From the NCBI GenBank assembly GCA_964634645.1, contig CAZWKI010000005.1, positions 1 through 43,990 of the forward strand: a DNA stretch of 43,990 nt, written 5' to 3'. Below the pieces are notes generated by a model. That model saw nothing but the letters and a program-made list of their open reading frames with translations. It was not told where the DNA came from and ran no database searches. How positions within the stretch are numbered: the first letter of the stretch is position 1; every line of letters begins with the position of its first letter. Source of the stretch: CAZWKI01 sp964634645 (lineage in GTDB: Bacteria; Patescibacteriota; Patescibacteriia; UBA1558; S5-K13). Shown one piece after another: positions 30,869 to 39,797 of this stretch. The position numbers were made by a program, and so were the translations under genes.

Positions 30869-32569
30869 ATGACAGAATTAAATATAGAAGTAATAAAAAT
30901 CTTAGCAGTTTCAAAACTTTTGTTTTTTATCTTTATTATTGCAATATCCTCTTTGTTTTTTATAAAAAAAATAAAACCATGGATAATATCTCTCATATTT
31001 GCAGTAATTATTCCTAGTTTCTATGCAACAATAAGCTATCCTCTTCAAAAAATGTTCTGGGGTAATAGTGGAGATGAAATTTTTATTATTTCATTTTTTG
31101 GTAAGGTAATAAATGGAAGTATGTTCCGTGATTTTTATTATGATTTTTTACCAAATTTTTATCCACCATTATATTTCTGGATTGTTGGATCTATATCAAA
31201 AATATTTACTACAAATGCCATATATGCTGCTAAGTTAGGAAGTTTTTTGACTCTTGTGGCTTGGTTTGTTTTTCCAATATTAATCTTTTATTTATTTTTA
31301 AAAAACAAAAATAAAGAAAATAAAATTACAAATTCAGCTTGGTTTTATGTTATATATCCAATTACATATTTTTTAATACTGGACTTTGATTCAATAATAA
31401 CAAAACCATACGAAACTCTTTCTGCAATGCTGTGTATAATGTTTGTTGGGGTATTTTTGGAAAATCTAAATAAAAATTGGAAAATAAAAAATTATATAGT
31501 ATTTGGAATATTTGGCGCTATATTATTTTTAACATATTATTTCTGGTGGTTTATATTATTTCCTGTAATTTTTATTTTATCAATTTTGGGTCAAGAAAAA
31601 ATAAAAAACTTATTTAAATTTTCTCTCTTGTGTATAATTATTTTTGCATTGTCTTCTATATATATAATTCCTCTTGTGATATCGTTTATAAAATATGGAA
31701 TGGAAAATTGGCAAGCGGTATTTTTTGTACCCAATGATTTCTATTCATTTATCCCATGGAATATAATATCTCTGAGAGCTCCGATATTTATTTTTGGAAT
31801 TTTGTCTCTTATAATTTTCTATAAAAAAAATTCTTTTGTAAAAAGTGCTGCTATAACACTTTTGGTTTGCTATTTATATCAATTCTTAAATATTATTTAT
31901 TTTGTTCTTGGAAATAAATCCTTACAATCTGCAAAACCATTTTTATTTTTGGGTGGAGCAACAATAGCGCTTGGATTTACCCATCTTCTAATAACTATTG
32001 CTCAAAAAATAAAAGAAAAACATAGCGTAAAAGAAGCAAAAATATTTATAATATTTATTTCACTTATATTTTTGCCACTTCTTCCTTTCAATAGATTCAT
32101 AGAAGATTCAAGGGTTTTAAATCAATTGCAAGATGATTTAAAAACTCCAGACGAAAAAGAACTTGCTGAAATCATAAAAAACAGTGCTACAAATTGGTCT
32201 GATCATACTTGGTTATCGTCAGGTGCCCCTGCAATAAATGCTTATTTGCCACTTAATTATTATATTGCTCATAATCCTCATTTTTCTCATCAGGCATCGA
32301 ATTATTCAAAAAGATTGAGCATTGTAAAAAAGTTATCTTTATCAAAGGACGATAGTGAGTTTTATCAAGTATCACAAGAAGAAAAAATAGACGCTTTGTT
32401 GTTTTATAAAAACGAAAATTATTTTTATTTTTTTTATTGGGAAGATAATTATCCAAATGGTGGAAAAGAGGCTGAAATAAAAATTTCTCCAGAACTTATA
32501 GGCGAAAAATTTTGGAACAAAATTTACGATAATGGGGATTGGTATATTTTTTTAAAAAATAATAATTAA
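30869..32569 (+). CDS. Polytopic GT-C glycosyltransferase-like membrane protein
   Basis: 566 residues from ATG 30869 with 11-13 membrane helices followed by a soluble C-terminal domain (~130 residues, DHTWLSSGAPAINAYLPLN...). The first long loop has GNSGDEIFIISFFGKVINGS and FYPPLYFWIVG, the acidic-residue loop typical of GT-C enzymes, and recalls arabinofuranosyltransferase-type proteins. It is likely to transfer a sugar from a lipid carrier to a surface glycan. It follows the PIG-V-like gene by 34 bases, with a separate leaderless promoter; both probably serve envelope glycosylation. Exact family uncertain. Confidence 0.65.
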   Translation: MTELNIEVIKILAVSKLLFFIFIIAISSLFFIKKIKPWIISLIFAVIIPSFYATISYPLQKMFWGNSGDEIFIISFFGKVINGSMFRDFYYDFLPNFYPPLYFWIVGSISKIFTTNAIYAAKLGSFLTLVAWFVFPILIFYLFLKNKNKENKITNSAWFYVIYPITYFLILDFDSIITKPYETLSAMLCIMFVGVFLENLNKNWKIKNYIVFGIFGAILFLTYYFWWFILFPVIFILSILGQEKIKNLFKFSLLCIIIFALSSIYIIPLVISFIKYGMENWQAVFFVPNDFYSFIPWNIISLRAPIFIFGILSLIIFYKKNSFVKSAAITLLVCYLYQFLNIIYFVLGNKSLQSAKPFLFLGGATIALGFTHLLITIAQKIKEKHSVKEAKIFIIFISLIFLPLLPFNRFIEDSRVLNQLQDDLKTPDEKELAEIIKNSATNWSDHTWLSSGAPAINAYLPLNYYIAHNPHFSHQASNYSKRLSIVKKLSLSKDDSEFYQVSQEEKIDALLFYKNENYFYFFYWEDNYPNGGKEAEIKISPELIGEKFWNKIYDNGDWYIFLKNNN

Positions 32570-32579
32570 ATAAAAATCT

Positions 32580-32903
32580 ATGTCTATTTTAATCAAATGG
32601 TTATTAAATGCTCTTTTTATAATAATTGTTCCTCTTATATTTAGAGGGATTGTTGTAGAAAATTTTGTCGCTGCACTTTTTGCAGCTCTTATTATTGGAC
32701 TTTTAAATGCACTTTTAAAACCAATATTGATTTTACTAACTCTTCCAATAAATATTTTAACTCTTGGGCTTTTTACTCTTGTCATAAATGGTCTTATTAT
32801 ACTTTTGGCTACAAAGATTGTTCCTGGATTTGATGTTTCAAATATTTGGTATGCAATTTTATTTGCAATATCTCTTTCTATATTTAATTGGTTTATAAAA
32901 TAA
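32580..32903 (+). CDS. YvlD/phage-holin-4-2-like membrane protein
   Basis: 107 residues with four membrane helices, matching the Phage_holin_4_2 (YvlD) family: GLLNALLKPILILLTLPINILTLG is the typical core, followed by LVINGLIILL and GFDVSNIWYAI. Despite the name these are widespread chromosomal proteins of unknown role, possibly in envelope stress. It starts 10 bases after the previous stop, and its own stop is directly followed by the next ATG, so it sits in an operon. Confidence 0.85.
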   Translation: MSILIKWLLNALFIIIVPLIFRGIVVENFVAALFAALIIGLLNALLKPILILLTLPINILTLGLFTLVINGLIILLATKIVPGFDVSNIWYAILFAISLSIFNWFIK

Positions 32904-33470
32904 ATGAAAACATTAATAATTTATTCTCATCCACAAACACTGGGATTTTGTTCCTGTATACTAAAAAATGTTGAAAGAAATCTGAAAGACAAAAATATTG
33001 AATATGAAATAATTGATTTATATAAAATAAATTATGATGCAATACTTCGAGAAAACGAACATTATACGTCTGGCAACAAAAAAATAAGTGAATTAAATAA
33101 AAAAATTCAGCAAAAAATAATAGAAACAAATAGATTAATTTTTATTTTCCCTATTTGGTGGGGAAATATGCCAGCAATTTTAAAAGGATTTTTTGATAAA
33201 ATTTTAACACCCGGATTTGGATTTAAATATAGTAAATATGGGATTCCAATAAAATTATTAAAAAATAAAAAGGCAGTAATTATTACAACAAGTGGTGGGC
33301 CAAAAATTTATTATATATTTACTAAAAATTTTATAAAACACAATGTTCAAAAAAATATTTTATGGTTATGCGGAATAAAATCAAAATTTTATCAAATTTA
33401 TAGTGCAAGAAAATTAAATAAAAAAAAAGAAATTCATATAGAAACATTGCTTAATAAAGTCTTAAAATAA
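32904..33470 (+). CDS. Flavodoxin-fold NAD(P)H (quinone) oxidoreductase
   Basis: 188 residues of the Flavodoxin_2/NQO type. It starts TLIIYSHPQTLGFCSCIL with the FMN/FAD phosphate loop, has FPIWWGNMPAILKGFFDKI in the middle (the usual WW...P..LKGw.DRv motif) and VIITTSGGPKIYY late. It likely reduces quinones or other acceptors with NAD(P)H in the cytoplasm. ATG 32904 abuts the stop of the YvlD-like gene, so translation is coupled. Confidence 0.85.
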   Translation: MKTLIIYSHPQTLGFCSCILKNVERNLKDKNIEYEIIDLYKINYDAILRENEHYTSGNKKISELNKKIQQKIIETNRLIFIFPIWWGNMPAILKGFFDKILTPGFGFKYSKYGIPIKLLKNKKAVIITTSGGPKIYYIFTKNFIKHNVQKNILWLCGIKSKFYQIYSARKLNKKKEIHIETLLNKVLK

Positions 33471-33478
33471 ATAAAAAT

Positions 33479-35027
33479 ATGGAAAACAAAACAGAAGACC
33501 AAATTGCTCAGGACATACTAGAAGACACATATGTTACAAACCAAGAAAATTCTATTGGCCAAACCGCTCAAGATATATTATCAGAAACAGATGGGGGGGG
33601 CAAAGCTCCCAGAAAATTCTAATCCCGAAGCACTCTATAGCGCTCCAACAGAAAATAATAAATATGTTCTTCCTCCAGAAAATATTACTAATCAAAACAC
33701 TGAAGACGCACAAACTCCAAAGAAAAAATCAAAAAAGGTATTAATACTTTTGATTGTCCTTGTTTTATTATTAACGAGTGCTGGTGGCTCACTAGCATAT
33801 AAACAAAATTATAAATATTTAATTGAAAAAATTAAAGAGTTGTTGCCTAAAAAATCTGTTGATGATAATACAGAAAAGCCAGAACAAAAACAAGAAGAAG
33901 TAAAAGAATTAAGTCTCGAAGAAATTCAAGATAAAATGATTGAAGCTTTATCTCAAGTTAAATATATAGAATCAACCGGCACTATAAAAATATCTAACAA
34001 ACTAAACAGTCCATCTGTACTTGAAAGAAGCTTTAGTGAATTCGATAATATTTCAGATTTAAACAATGCAAAAGCCAAAATAACATGGGAATATGACTCC
34101 CCGCAAAAAATAGCATTTGAAATTATTTCTATTGGAAATGATGGTGATTATTTTAAAATAATTTCCATGGAACAAAAAGATGCTAGTTCCGATTTGATTC
34201 AGAAAATTAAAGAAAACTGGTTTCAAGATGAAAAAAGACAAGGCGTTGGAAGTGGAGTAAGTAAAGCATTTTTTGGATCAATATATACAAAAAATATATT
34301 CATCAAACTTTTAAGTCAAAAAAACGTTCTTAATTTTAAAGAAAAAATTGTAAATGAAGAATTAGCAACATATAATCTAAAATTTGAATTGTCTAGTGAA
34401 GAAAGTGAAAAAATTAATAATTTCAAATCATTTAATGGTGAAATTCTGATAGACAAAAACACTTTTTTACCAAAAAAAATAACAGTCCTGCAAAGTATAC
34501 ACAATTACAGTTACAGTGGTGACTTAAAAATTAAAGATGAGTTTGCTTCAATGACAGAAGACATAGAAATTTATATAGATATAAAAAATTACAATAATCC
34601 AGTTGCAATAAATGCTCCAGAAAATTTTACTACATACACTAAAATCGTTAATGAATATAAAAAATCTCAGTATATAAAATTTCTTTATCAGGACTCAGAT
34701 AAGGATGGTCTAGAAGACGTATTAGAAGAGTTTTATGAAACAAAAATAAATAGTACTGATACAGATGCAGATGGATACAAAGACGTAGATGAATTAACGA
34801 GTGGATATAATCCAAATGGACCCGGAAAATTAGACATATTAGAAATACAAAATAAGTTTAAAGAGCTGTTGGATGATATATCAAAGTCAAAAATAAATAT
34901 TGAAGAGTTAAAGATTAAATATAGCATAAACGAAAAAGAAACAGATCCCGTCAAACTACAAGGATATGTAAAAAGAATTTTGTTTTCCGATGAGTTAATT
35001 TCTTCCTATATTGGTACGACCGATTGA
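33479..35027 (+). CDS. Membrane-anchored surface protein with TSP3-like Ca2+ repeats, frameshifted at a G8 tract
   Basis: About 515 residues if the frameshift at 33593-33600 is corrected. From ATG 33479 the first ~40 residues contain two copies of an (A)QDIL unit (DQIAQDILEDT, GQTAQDILSET). Then eight G in a row shift the frame; with seven G the text continues DGGAKLPENSNPEALYSAP. Further on are a basic stretch and a membrane helix (KKVLILLIVLVLLLTSAGG), a large extracytoplasmic beta-rich domain, and DSDKDGLEDVLEE plus DTDADGYKDVDEL, which are thrombospondin type 3/EF-hand-like calcium loops. As written, translation stops after 47 residues. An internal ATG at 33531 reads the downstream frame but starts in the wrong one. 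Function unknown; surface exposed. Confidence 0.7.
33593..33600 (+). repeat. Homopolymer G8 at the frameshift
   Basis: Eight consecutive G in a gene of otherwise AT-rich sequence. G7 or G10 would keep the full frame, G8 gives a truncated 47-residue product. Confidence 0.9.
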
Positions 35028-35088
35028 ATCTAAAATAAATATTACAAAAACTCGTCCGATAAACAATTATTATATTTTTTCCTGATTT

Positions 35089-35097
35089 TGCTATAAT
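35089..35097 (+). promoter_or_regulatory. Leaderless promoter of the 35105 gene
   Basis: Extended -10 TG-C-TATAAT (TATAAT at 35092-35097), seven bases before ATG 35105. Confidence 0.55.
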
Positions 35098-35104
35098 AAA
35101 TAGT

Positions 35105-36093
35105 ATGGAAGACAAAAAAATAAAAGTTGGAGTTTCAATACTTGCGCCATTTGTAATGAAAGATGGCCTCAGGTATTCTGGTTTTGAAATTGATCTGTGG
35201 AAAGAAATATCAAGCAGATTAAACTTAAAATTCGATTACATACGAACATCCTTTGATAATCTCATAAAAAATTTGAAACAGAGAAAATATGATGTAGTTT
35301 TTTCTGGAATTACCATAAACAATGAGAGAGATAAATATCTAGATTTCTGCACAAGTTATCTTGACTCAGAACTTCTTATAGTGACCAGAAAAAAGGCAAA
35401 ATAAGAGGAATAGATATTATAAAAGAGAATTTATTCGAAGGGTTTATAAAAATTATTTTGTTTTTTGCTTTACTGTTGTTTTCTTTTTCAAATCTTGTGT
35501 GGTTTTCTCATAAAAATTATTGGAATATAAAAAATGACTACGCAAGTGGCATAATTAAATCCTCTCAATATATCTATCACTCAATAATAAACACTTCTTT
35601 TGATTACATAATACCTTACAGAAAAATAGATCAATTATTTTTTGTTTTGTTTATTTTGACGGCTATTATAATAATGATTATCTTTATAATAAAAACTATT
35701 AGGTTGTTTTTCCGTAAAGAAGAAGCTTTTGACCCACAATTAATAGAGGATTTAAAAGGAAAACGAGTTGCAACAGAAAATGATTCAACAAGCGAAAAAT
35801 TTTTACAATCAAAAGAAATAAAAGTATTTTTATATCCAAAAATAGAAAAAGCATTTAAAAAATTGAAAAGCGGCCATGTTGATGCCGTAGTTTATGACTC
35901 TCTACCAATACTTCATTTTATAAAAGACAAAAACGATTTCAAAATTTCTCCCAAAATAGAAGAAAATCAAGAATATTCTATAGCTGTAAATCCTCAAAGT
36001 GGATTACGCGGAGAAATAGATGCACAAATAATGAAAATGAAAGAAGATGGGTTTTTTACATTCTTGTATAATAAATGGTTTACTGAAAATTAA
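35105..36093 (+). CDS. GluR0-like ligand-gated ion channel (S1-M1-P-M2-S2), split by -1 frameshift
   Basis: Two frames form one protein of about 330 residues. Frame 1 (35105-35404) is lobe S1 of a type 3 solute-binding domain: KIKVGVSILAPFV, FEIDLWKEISSRL, YDVVFSGITINNERDKYLDF. In the -1 frame the text continues GKIRGIDIIKENLFEGFIK: helix M1, a re-entrant pore-like stretch (SIINTSFDYIIPYRK), helix M2 (LFFVLFILTAIIIMIIFII), then lobe S2 (LKGKRVATENDSTSEKF, HVDAVVYDSLPILHF, AQIMKMKEDGFFTFLYNKW). This is the plan of bacterial GluR0 receptors. The TVGYG potassium filter is degenerate (TSFDYIIP). No signal peptide precedes S1. The switch sits on A AAA AAG (35389-35395). Ligand unknown. Confidence 0.65.
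35389..35395 (+). promoter_or_regulatory. Candidate -1 frameshift site A AAA AAG
   Basis: In the zero frame the codons are AGA AAA AAG, then GCA AAA TAA. The heptamer is the same as the dnaX slippery site, and slipping by -1 enters exactly the frame of the channel and S2 part. No strong upstream Shine-Dalgarno or downstream stem-loop is obvious. Confidence 0.4.
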
Positions 36094-36137
36094 TCTATGA
36101 AACATATGCTATAGAATTATTTAAAAAGATAATAGAA

Positions 36138-36170
36138 AAAATCGTCTCGCTTAGCGGGACGATTTTGTTG
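36138..36170. terminator. Bidirectional terminator
   Basis: AAAATCGTC / GACGATTTT with an inner CGC/GCG pair and a TTA loop; T tract on the plus strand, A tract before the stem on the other side, between converging genes. Confidence 0.85.
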
Positions 36171-36174
36171 TATC

Positions 36175-36498
36175 TTAACTTTTTTTCTTTAATCCAAAAA
36201 GAGTACAAGACACCATCTGACAAGAGTGGTTGCCTATCTCGTAAATTTCCATACCCCCTGGAACTTCTATGGTTCTCTTTTTATTATTCCACTCATTATT
36301 AGGAATAAGAAAAAACGAAACCTTTTCTTTTTCATTGTTTTCGCTCTCCGGGTAATAAATCCACATAAAAGACCCATTTCCCTGACAAGTTCCATAAGCT
36401 ATAGAATCTTTCGGTAAATTCATTTTAAATGGAATACCTATCTTCACTTTACTCCAAATACGCTCTGGAATCTCGACGACATCAAAAACATACTTCAT
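36175..36498 (-). CDS. Small hypothetical protein
   Basis: 107 residues from ATG 36498 (MKYVFDVVEIPERIW), chosen because GGAGG (36508-36504) precedes it by five bases. No membrane helix or signal. Trp- and charge-rich beta pattern (GSFMWIYYPE, VSFFLIPNNEW, IEVPGGMEIYEIG), with Cys near SCQMVSCTLFG. No family recognised. A single-gene unit facing a strong shared terminator. Confidence 0.6.
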   Translation of the reverse strand: MKYVFDVVEIPERIWSKVKIGIPFKMNLPKDSIAYGTCQGNGSFMWIYYPESENNEKEKVSFFLIPNNEWNNKKRTIEVPGGMEIYEIGNHSCQMVSCTLFGLKKKS

Positions 36499-36586
36499 TA
36501 ATACCTCCAATTAATATATTTATATTTTTAAAACATTAACAAAAATATAAAAATAGTCAAGCCAAGTAGAATATTGTATGCTTTTC

Positions 36587-36595
36587 TGATAAAAT
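36587..36595 (+). promoter_or_regulatory. Promoter of the 36619 gene
   Basis: Extended -10 TG-A-TAAAAT (36587-36595); no good -35 box. Predicted leader of about 17 bases. Confidence 0.4.
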
Positions 36596-36618
36596 AAAAT
36601 ATATTAAATATCAAGCTT

Positions 36619-37125
36619 ATGAAACTCGCAATAATTTCTGATTCACATGATAATATTCCAAGAATTGACCAAATGCTTGGAATTTTAAAATCAGAAAAAA
36701 TAAATATAATAATTCATTGTGGTGATGTCGCAACGCTTCAAACTCTTAAATATTTATCAGAAAATTTCAATGGAACAGTTTATTTATCTATTGGAAATGT
36801 AGACCAAATGCATGGACTAGAAAAAAAATATATACATTTCAAAAATGTAATTGTATTTAAAAAATTCGGAGAGCTAACTATTGAAAATATAAATATTGCA
36901 TTTGTTCATTTTCCAAAAATCGCAAATAGTCTCGCAAAAACCCAAAAATATGACTTTGTTTTTTATGGTCATACACATAAACCGTGGGAAGAAAAAATAA
37001 CTGGAGACACTTCGACAAGTTCAGTGTCTCTGATAAACCCTGGAACACTTGCTGGGATGTTTACAAAAAGCACTTTTGCAGTGCTTGATACTGAGAACAA
37101 AAATGTTGAACTCATCGTTTTATGA
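36619..37125 (+). CDS. YfcE/MJ0936-type metallophosphoesterase
   Basis: 168 residues with the calcineurin-like motifs in order: ISDSHDN (metal Asp/His), CGDVATL, GNVDQ in place of the usual GN(H/C)(D/E), VHFPK in place of HGH, then GHTH and INPGTLAG. Members are cytoplasmic metal-dependent phosphodiesterases, most with unknown natural substrates. The single-His middle motif is a mild departure. It ends in TGA, evidence that TGA is a stop codon here. Single-gene unit. Confidence 0.9.
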   Translation: MKLAIISDSHDNIPRIDQMLGILKSEKINIIIHCGDVATLQTLKYLSENFNGTVYLSIGNVDQMHGLEKKYIHFKNVIVFKKFGELTIENINIAFVHFPKIANSLAKTQKYDFVFYGHTHKPWEEKITGDTSTSSVSLINPGTLAGMFTKSTFAVLDTENKNVELIVL

Positions 37126-37139
37126 TATATTTACAATTT

Positions 37140-37250
37140 ATTATTTTCAAATTTCAATTGATTTTTTATTTAAAATTTTAAAATTGAAAATAAATAATAA
37201 ATAAAAAAAATAGTAAATCAATTACTAAATAAAAAATAGAAAATTGAAAA
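37140..37250. repeat. AT-rich intergenic repeat, family D
   Basis: AAATTGAAAATAAATAATAA and AATAGTAAATCAATTACTAA units. Similar AAATAGTAAATCAAT text is at 43349-43363, and a related AATAGTAAATTTAAAA stands before tRNA-Glu. Partly inverted repeat; no gene. Confidence 0.5.
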
Positions 37251-37252
37251 TA

Positions 37253-39115
37253 TTACTGGCTTGTTGATGTTGTAGAGCTTCCCGTGCTTCCCGTATCAAT
37301 ATTTCCTGTTGAACTAGCACTAGCTCCAACAAGACACACCGCTTGCCATGGCACATAGTGAGATGAAAATCTTTGCTCTTTTGTTTCTCTTTCATCAAAA
37401 TATTCAACTCTATAATCAAAATATGCATCAGCCCCATTGTGTGCTGATTCTGTACATCTTTTCTCTCCTGGTTTTAAATCACTACTTTCAATAATTCTTG
37501 TAGGTCCGGGACTTTTTATATTATAAATTACTGGGTCGGAAACCGTAATTTTCCTTCCATCCTTTGTTCCCCAAAAATCAAAATAAAGTTTTGTCCCAAC
37601 AATTCTTGATTGTATTAAAATATAATGACCCGTGTCATTTATAAATCTCAAATCTGGCCTTGGATCATAAATTGTTGCATCCGTTCCTGCTGGCTCATAG
37701 TATACAACGCGATAAGAATGTTCGCGGCGCTCTGTAATATCAAGACCACTTTGAATTGCCGCTCGAAACATCGTTGTTCCAATTTGACACAGTCCTCCTC
37801 CATATTCTGGAATAGTTCTATTTCCCTTTATAACAAGTTCCTGTAAGTATCCGTTTGCTGCATCTATTGGCAAAAGATTTTTAATTGTTGTAAATTCTTC
37901 TCCTGGAGGAATAAGAATTCCGTTTAAAATTCTTGCTCCTGTTTTTATGTTGTGAATCCTATTTGGAGGACTTCCCTTAAAATCTGAAACACCCGTTCCA
38001 ATAAGCTCTTTTATTCCAAAATCATTTATATTTGATGTATTAACTTCTGATTTTGTAATATCAACAACAAGACTTATTTCTTCATTTTCTTTTCCATTTA
38101 TAATATTTTCTAAATTTTTCTCAATATTTTCAAAAACCTTGTCGATATTAACAATTATTCCATCTTGACTTGACTGAAACTCCGAGACTCTTCCATTTGT
38201 TATTTTGAATTTAGCGTCTTGTGCTTCTTGATTTATGTCTATGGCAATATATTTATCAAAATATTCTTTAAATTTTTCATAATCAAGAGTTACATAAATA
38301 TTACTATTTTCATCTTTTTGAAATATCAACCATTTTTTATAATTTGCATTTGTAATTTTCCAAGATTTATCTTCGTATTTAAATTTTAATTCTTTTGCAT
38401 TTATAATTTTTTCTATGTCTTCTATTTTTTCCATTGCATCCTCTTTATTTATGGACGATTTTGTTTCTTTTAAAAATAAATTAATTTTGGAAAAATCAAA
38501 ATTATATATTTTTTTCTTTGTTTGTTTTAGAATGTCATCATAATCAAACTCTCTTCCTGTAATAGAATCATTTATTACGATATTATCTCCATCGTATGAA
38601 ACACTTGGGTCTTTATATGGTTTTTCAAATTCTCTAAAATTTTCTTTCAAGATATTTTTCCAAGCCTCTTCGTCAAATTCATATTGCCAATCTATGTGTT
38701 TTGGCACGATTAATATTCTAAGTTGTTCAAAAATTCTATTTATAAAATTTCCACTTCTTCCAACAGCAAATACATGCTTTGCCGTTTTCTTATTGTCAAA
38801 ATTAATTAATATTTCATTTATTATATCATCCCCTATGGTTGTTATAATGGGCTGAATAATTGTTTCTTTGTTTTCATATTTATAAGTTATTCCATTTTCT
38901 TGAAATATTTTTTCTTGAGATTCTAAAAAGTTATATACGTCACTATAGCTCATATTTGTAAATGATTTTTTATTCATATACACTCCTGGATAAATCGTGT
39001 GAGAAAAATACGAACTATAAAAATAAATGCTAACTATTATTACAATTAAAAAAATAGAGACAATAAAAGTTGTTCCTTTAAAAAAATTTTTGGATTTTTT
39101 TTCTTGTTCTTCCAT
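37253..39115 (-). CDS. VanW family protein with peptidoglycan-binding-like domains
   Basis: 620 residues from ATG 39115 (MEEQEKKSKNFF); the frame upstream has only a TTG. Cytoplasmic N-terminus, one membrane helix (TFIVSIFLIVIIVSIYFYSSYF), two copies of a PG_binding_4-like domain (about 50-380), then the VanW domain: SPPNRIHNIKTGARILNG, PPGEEF, YGGGLCQIGTTMFRAA, REHSYRVVYYEP, TDATIYDPRPDLRF. A short Ser/Thr-rich tail follows. VanW-type proteins occur near glycopeptide-resistance and cell-wall genes; activity unknown, but attachment to or modification of peptidoglycan outside the membrane is likely. No van genes are nearby. Confidence 0.88.
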   Translation of the reverse strand: MEEQEKKSKNFFKGTTFIVSIFLIVIIVSIYFYSSYFSHTIYPGVYMNKKSFTNMSYSDVYNFLESQEKIFQENGITYKYENKETIIQPIITTIGDDIINEILINFDNKKTAKHVFAVGRSGNFINRIFEQLRILIVPKHIDWQYEFDEEAWKNILKENFREFEKPYKDPSVSYDGDNIVINDSITGREFDYDDILKQTKKKIYNFDFSKINLFLKETKSSINKEDAMEKIEDIEKIINAKELKFKYEDKSWKITNANYKKWLIFQKDENSNIYVTLDYEKFKEYFDKYIAIDINQEAQDAKFKITNGRVSEFQSSQDGIIVNIDKVFENIEKNLENIINGKENEEISLVVDITKSEVNTSNINDFGIKELIGTGVSDFKGSPPNRIHNIKTGARILNGILIPPGEEFTTIKNLLPIDAANGYLQELVIKGNRTIPEYGGGLCQIGTTMFRAAIQSGLDITERREHSYRVVYYEPAGTDATIYDPRPDLRFINDTGHYILIQSRIVGTKLYFDFWGTKDGRKITVSDPVIYNIKSPGPTRIIESSDLKPGEKRCTESAHNGADAYFDYRVEYFDERETKEQRFSSHYVPWQAVCLVGASASSTGNIDTGSTGSSTTSTSQ

Positions 39116-39126
39116 ATCTATACATA

Positions 39127-39157
39127 AAATGCTTTTCAAAAATTAAGGAAAGCATTT
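39127..39157. terminator. Hairpin between hsp20 and the VanW gene
   Basis: AAATGCTTT / AAAGCATTT, 9-base stem with a 13-base loop. On the minus strand followed only by a few T, so it may be a weak terminator or attenuator for hsp20 transcripts. Confidence 0.45.
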
Positions 39158-39202
39158 AAAAATTTATTTTTTCTATAGAAATAGATAAAATTTTTTTCAT
39201 CT

Positions 39203-39676
39203 TTAATCTACTGAAATTTTTACTGACTTATCCTTTTGATTTTTTGGTAAAACTATTGTTAAAATTCCATCTTTAAGAGATGCTTTTACTTTGCTGGCCT
39301 GTATCTCGCAAGGCAAAATAATTGACCTTGAAAAACTTCCCCAATAACATTCTTGATAAAAAAAATCACCATTGTTTACATTTTCTATATTTTTACGTTT
39401 TCCCCTTATTGTAATCATGTCATTGTTAAGATCAATGTCTAAATCTTCTTGTTTTACTCCCGCAACGGTAGACCTAATAACAATATTTCCATCGCTTTGA
39501 TATACATCAACAAGAAGCTCCCCCTCTTCTTCCTCTTCTTCTATCCAGTTTTTTGCTTGGATATTGTTAATGGGGATTTTATTTATTTGATCTAGTTTTA
39601 AACCCTGCGTTGCTTCTTGTTTTTGTGTTTTTGATTCTTGATTTTTGTGTTTATTTTTTCCAAACATTTTTTTCAT
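39203..39676 (-). CDS. Hsp20/alpha-crystallin small heat-shock protein
   Basis: 157 residues from ATG 39676 (MKKMFGKNKHK); the frame goes further upstream only with a non-ATG start. After a basic and Gln-rich N-terminus and a run of acidic residues (IEEEEEEGELLVDVYQ) comes the alpha-crystallin domain: IRSTVAGVKQEDLDIDL, ITIRGKRK, FSRSIILPCEI, KVKASLKDGILTIVLPK. The typical ATP-independent chaperone holds unfolding proteins. The usual C-terminal I-x-I tail is replaced by KISVD. Upstream of the VanW gene on the same strand, with a hairpin between. Confidence 0.92.
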   Translation of the reverse strand: MKKMFGKNKHKNQESKTQKQEATQGLKLDQINKIPINNIQAKNWIEEEEEEGELLVDVYQSDGNIVIRSTVAGVKQEDLDIDLNNDMITIRGKRKNIENVNNGDFFYQECYWGSFSRSIILPCEIQASKVKASLKDGILTIVLPKNQKDKSVKISVD

Positions 39677-39765
39677 TGTTATATAATTTATTTGTTTAGC
39701 CCCCAACTAAGCAGGACTTATTTCTTATTTTATAAGTAAATTATACAACAAAAACAAGAAACAGA

Positions 39766-39797
39766 AAAGAAAAAGGGCTACGTTTTAAGTAGCCCTT
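39766..39797 (-). terminator. Terminator overlapping the end of the helicase gene
   Basis: AAGGGCTAC / GTAGCCCTT (minus strand), 9-base perfect stem. The TAA stop of the gene begins at the end of the stem and runs into the loop. Followed by TTTCTTTT. Confidence 0.85.

Noticed and set aside
32580..32903. Prophage holin
   Set aside because: The Phage_holin_4_2/YvlD family is mostly chromosomal, and there are no phage genes around it.
33531..33600. ATG 33531 as the start of the TSP3-repeat protein
   Set aside because: It lies in another frame within a coding segment with a clear duplicated (A)QDIL motif that starts at 33479; the frames meet exactly at the G8 tract.
37253..39115. Vancomycin-resistance locus
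   Set aside because: VanW-domain proteins are widespread; no vanA/H/X or vanR/S genes accompany it.
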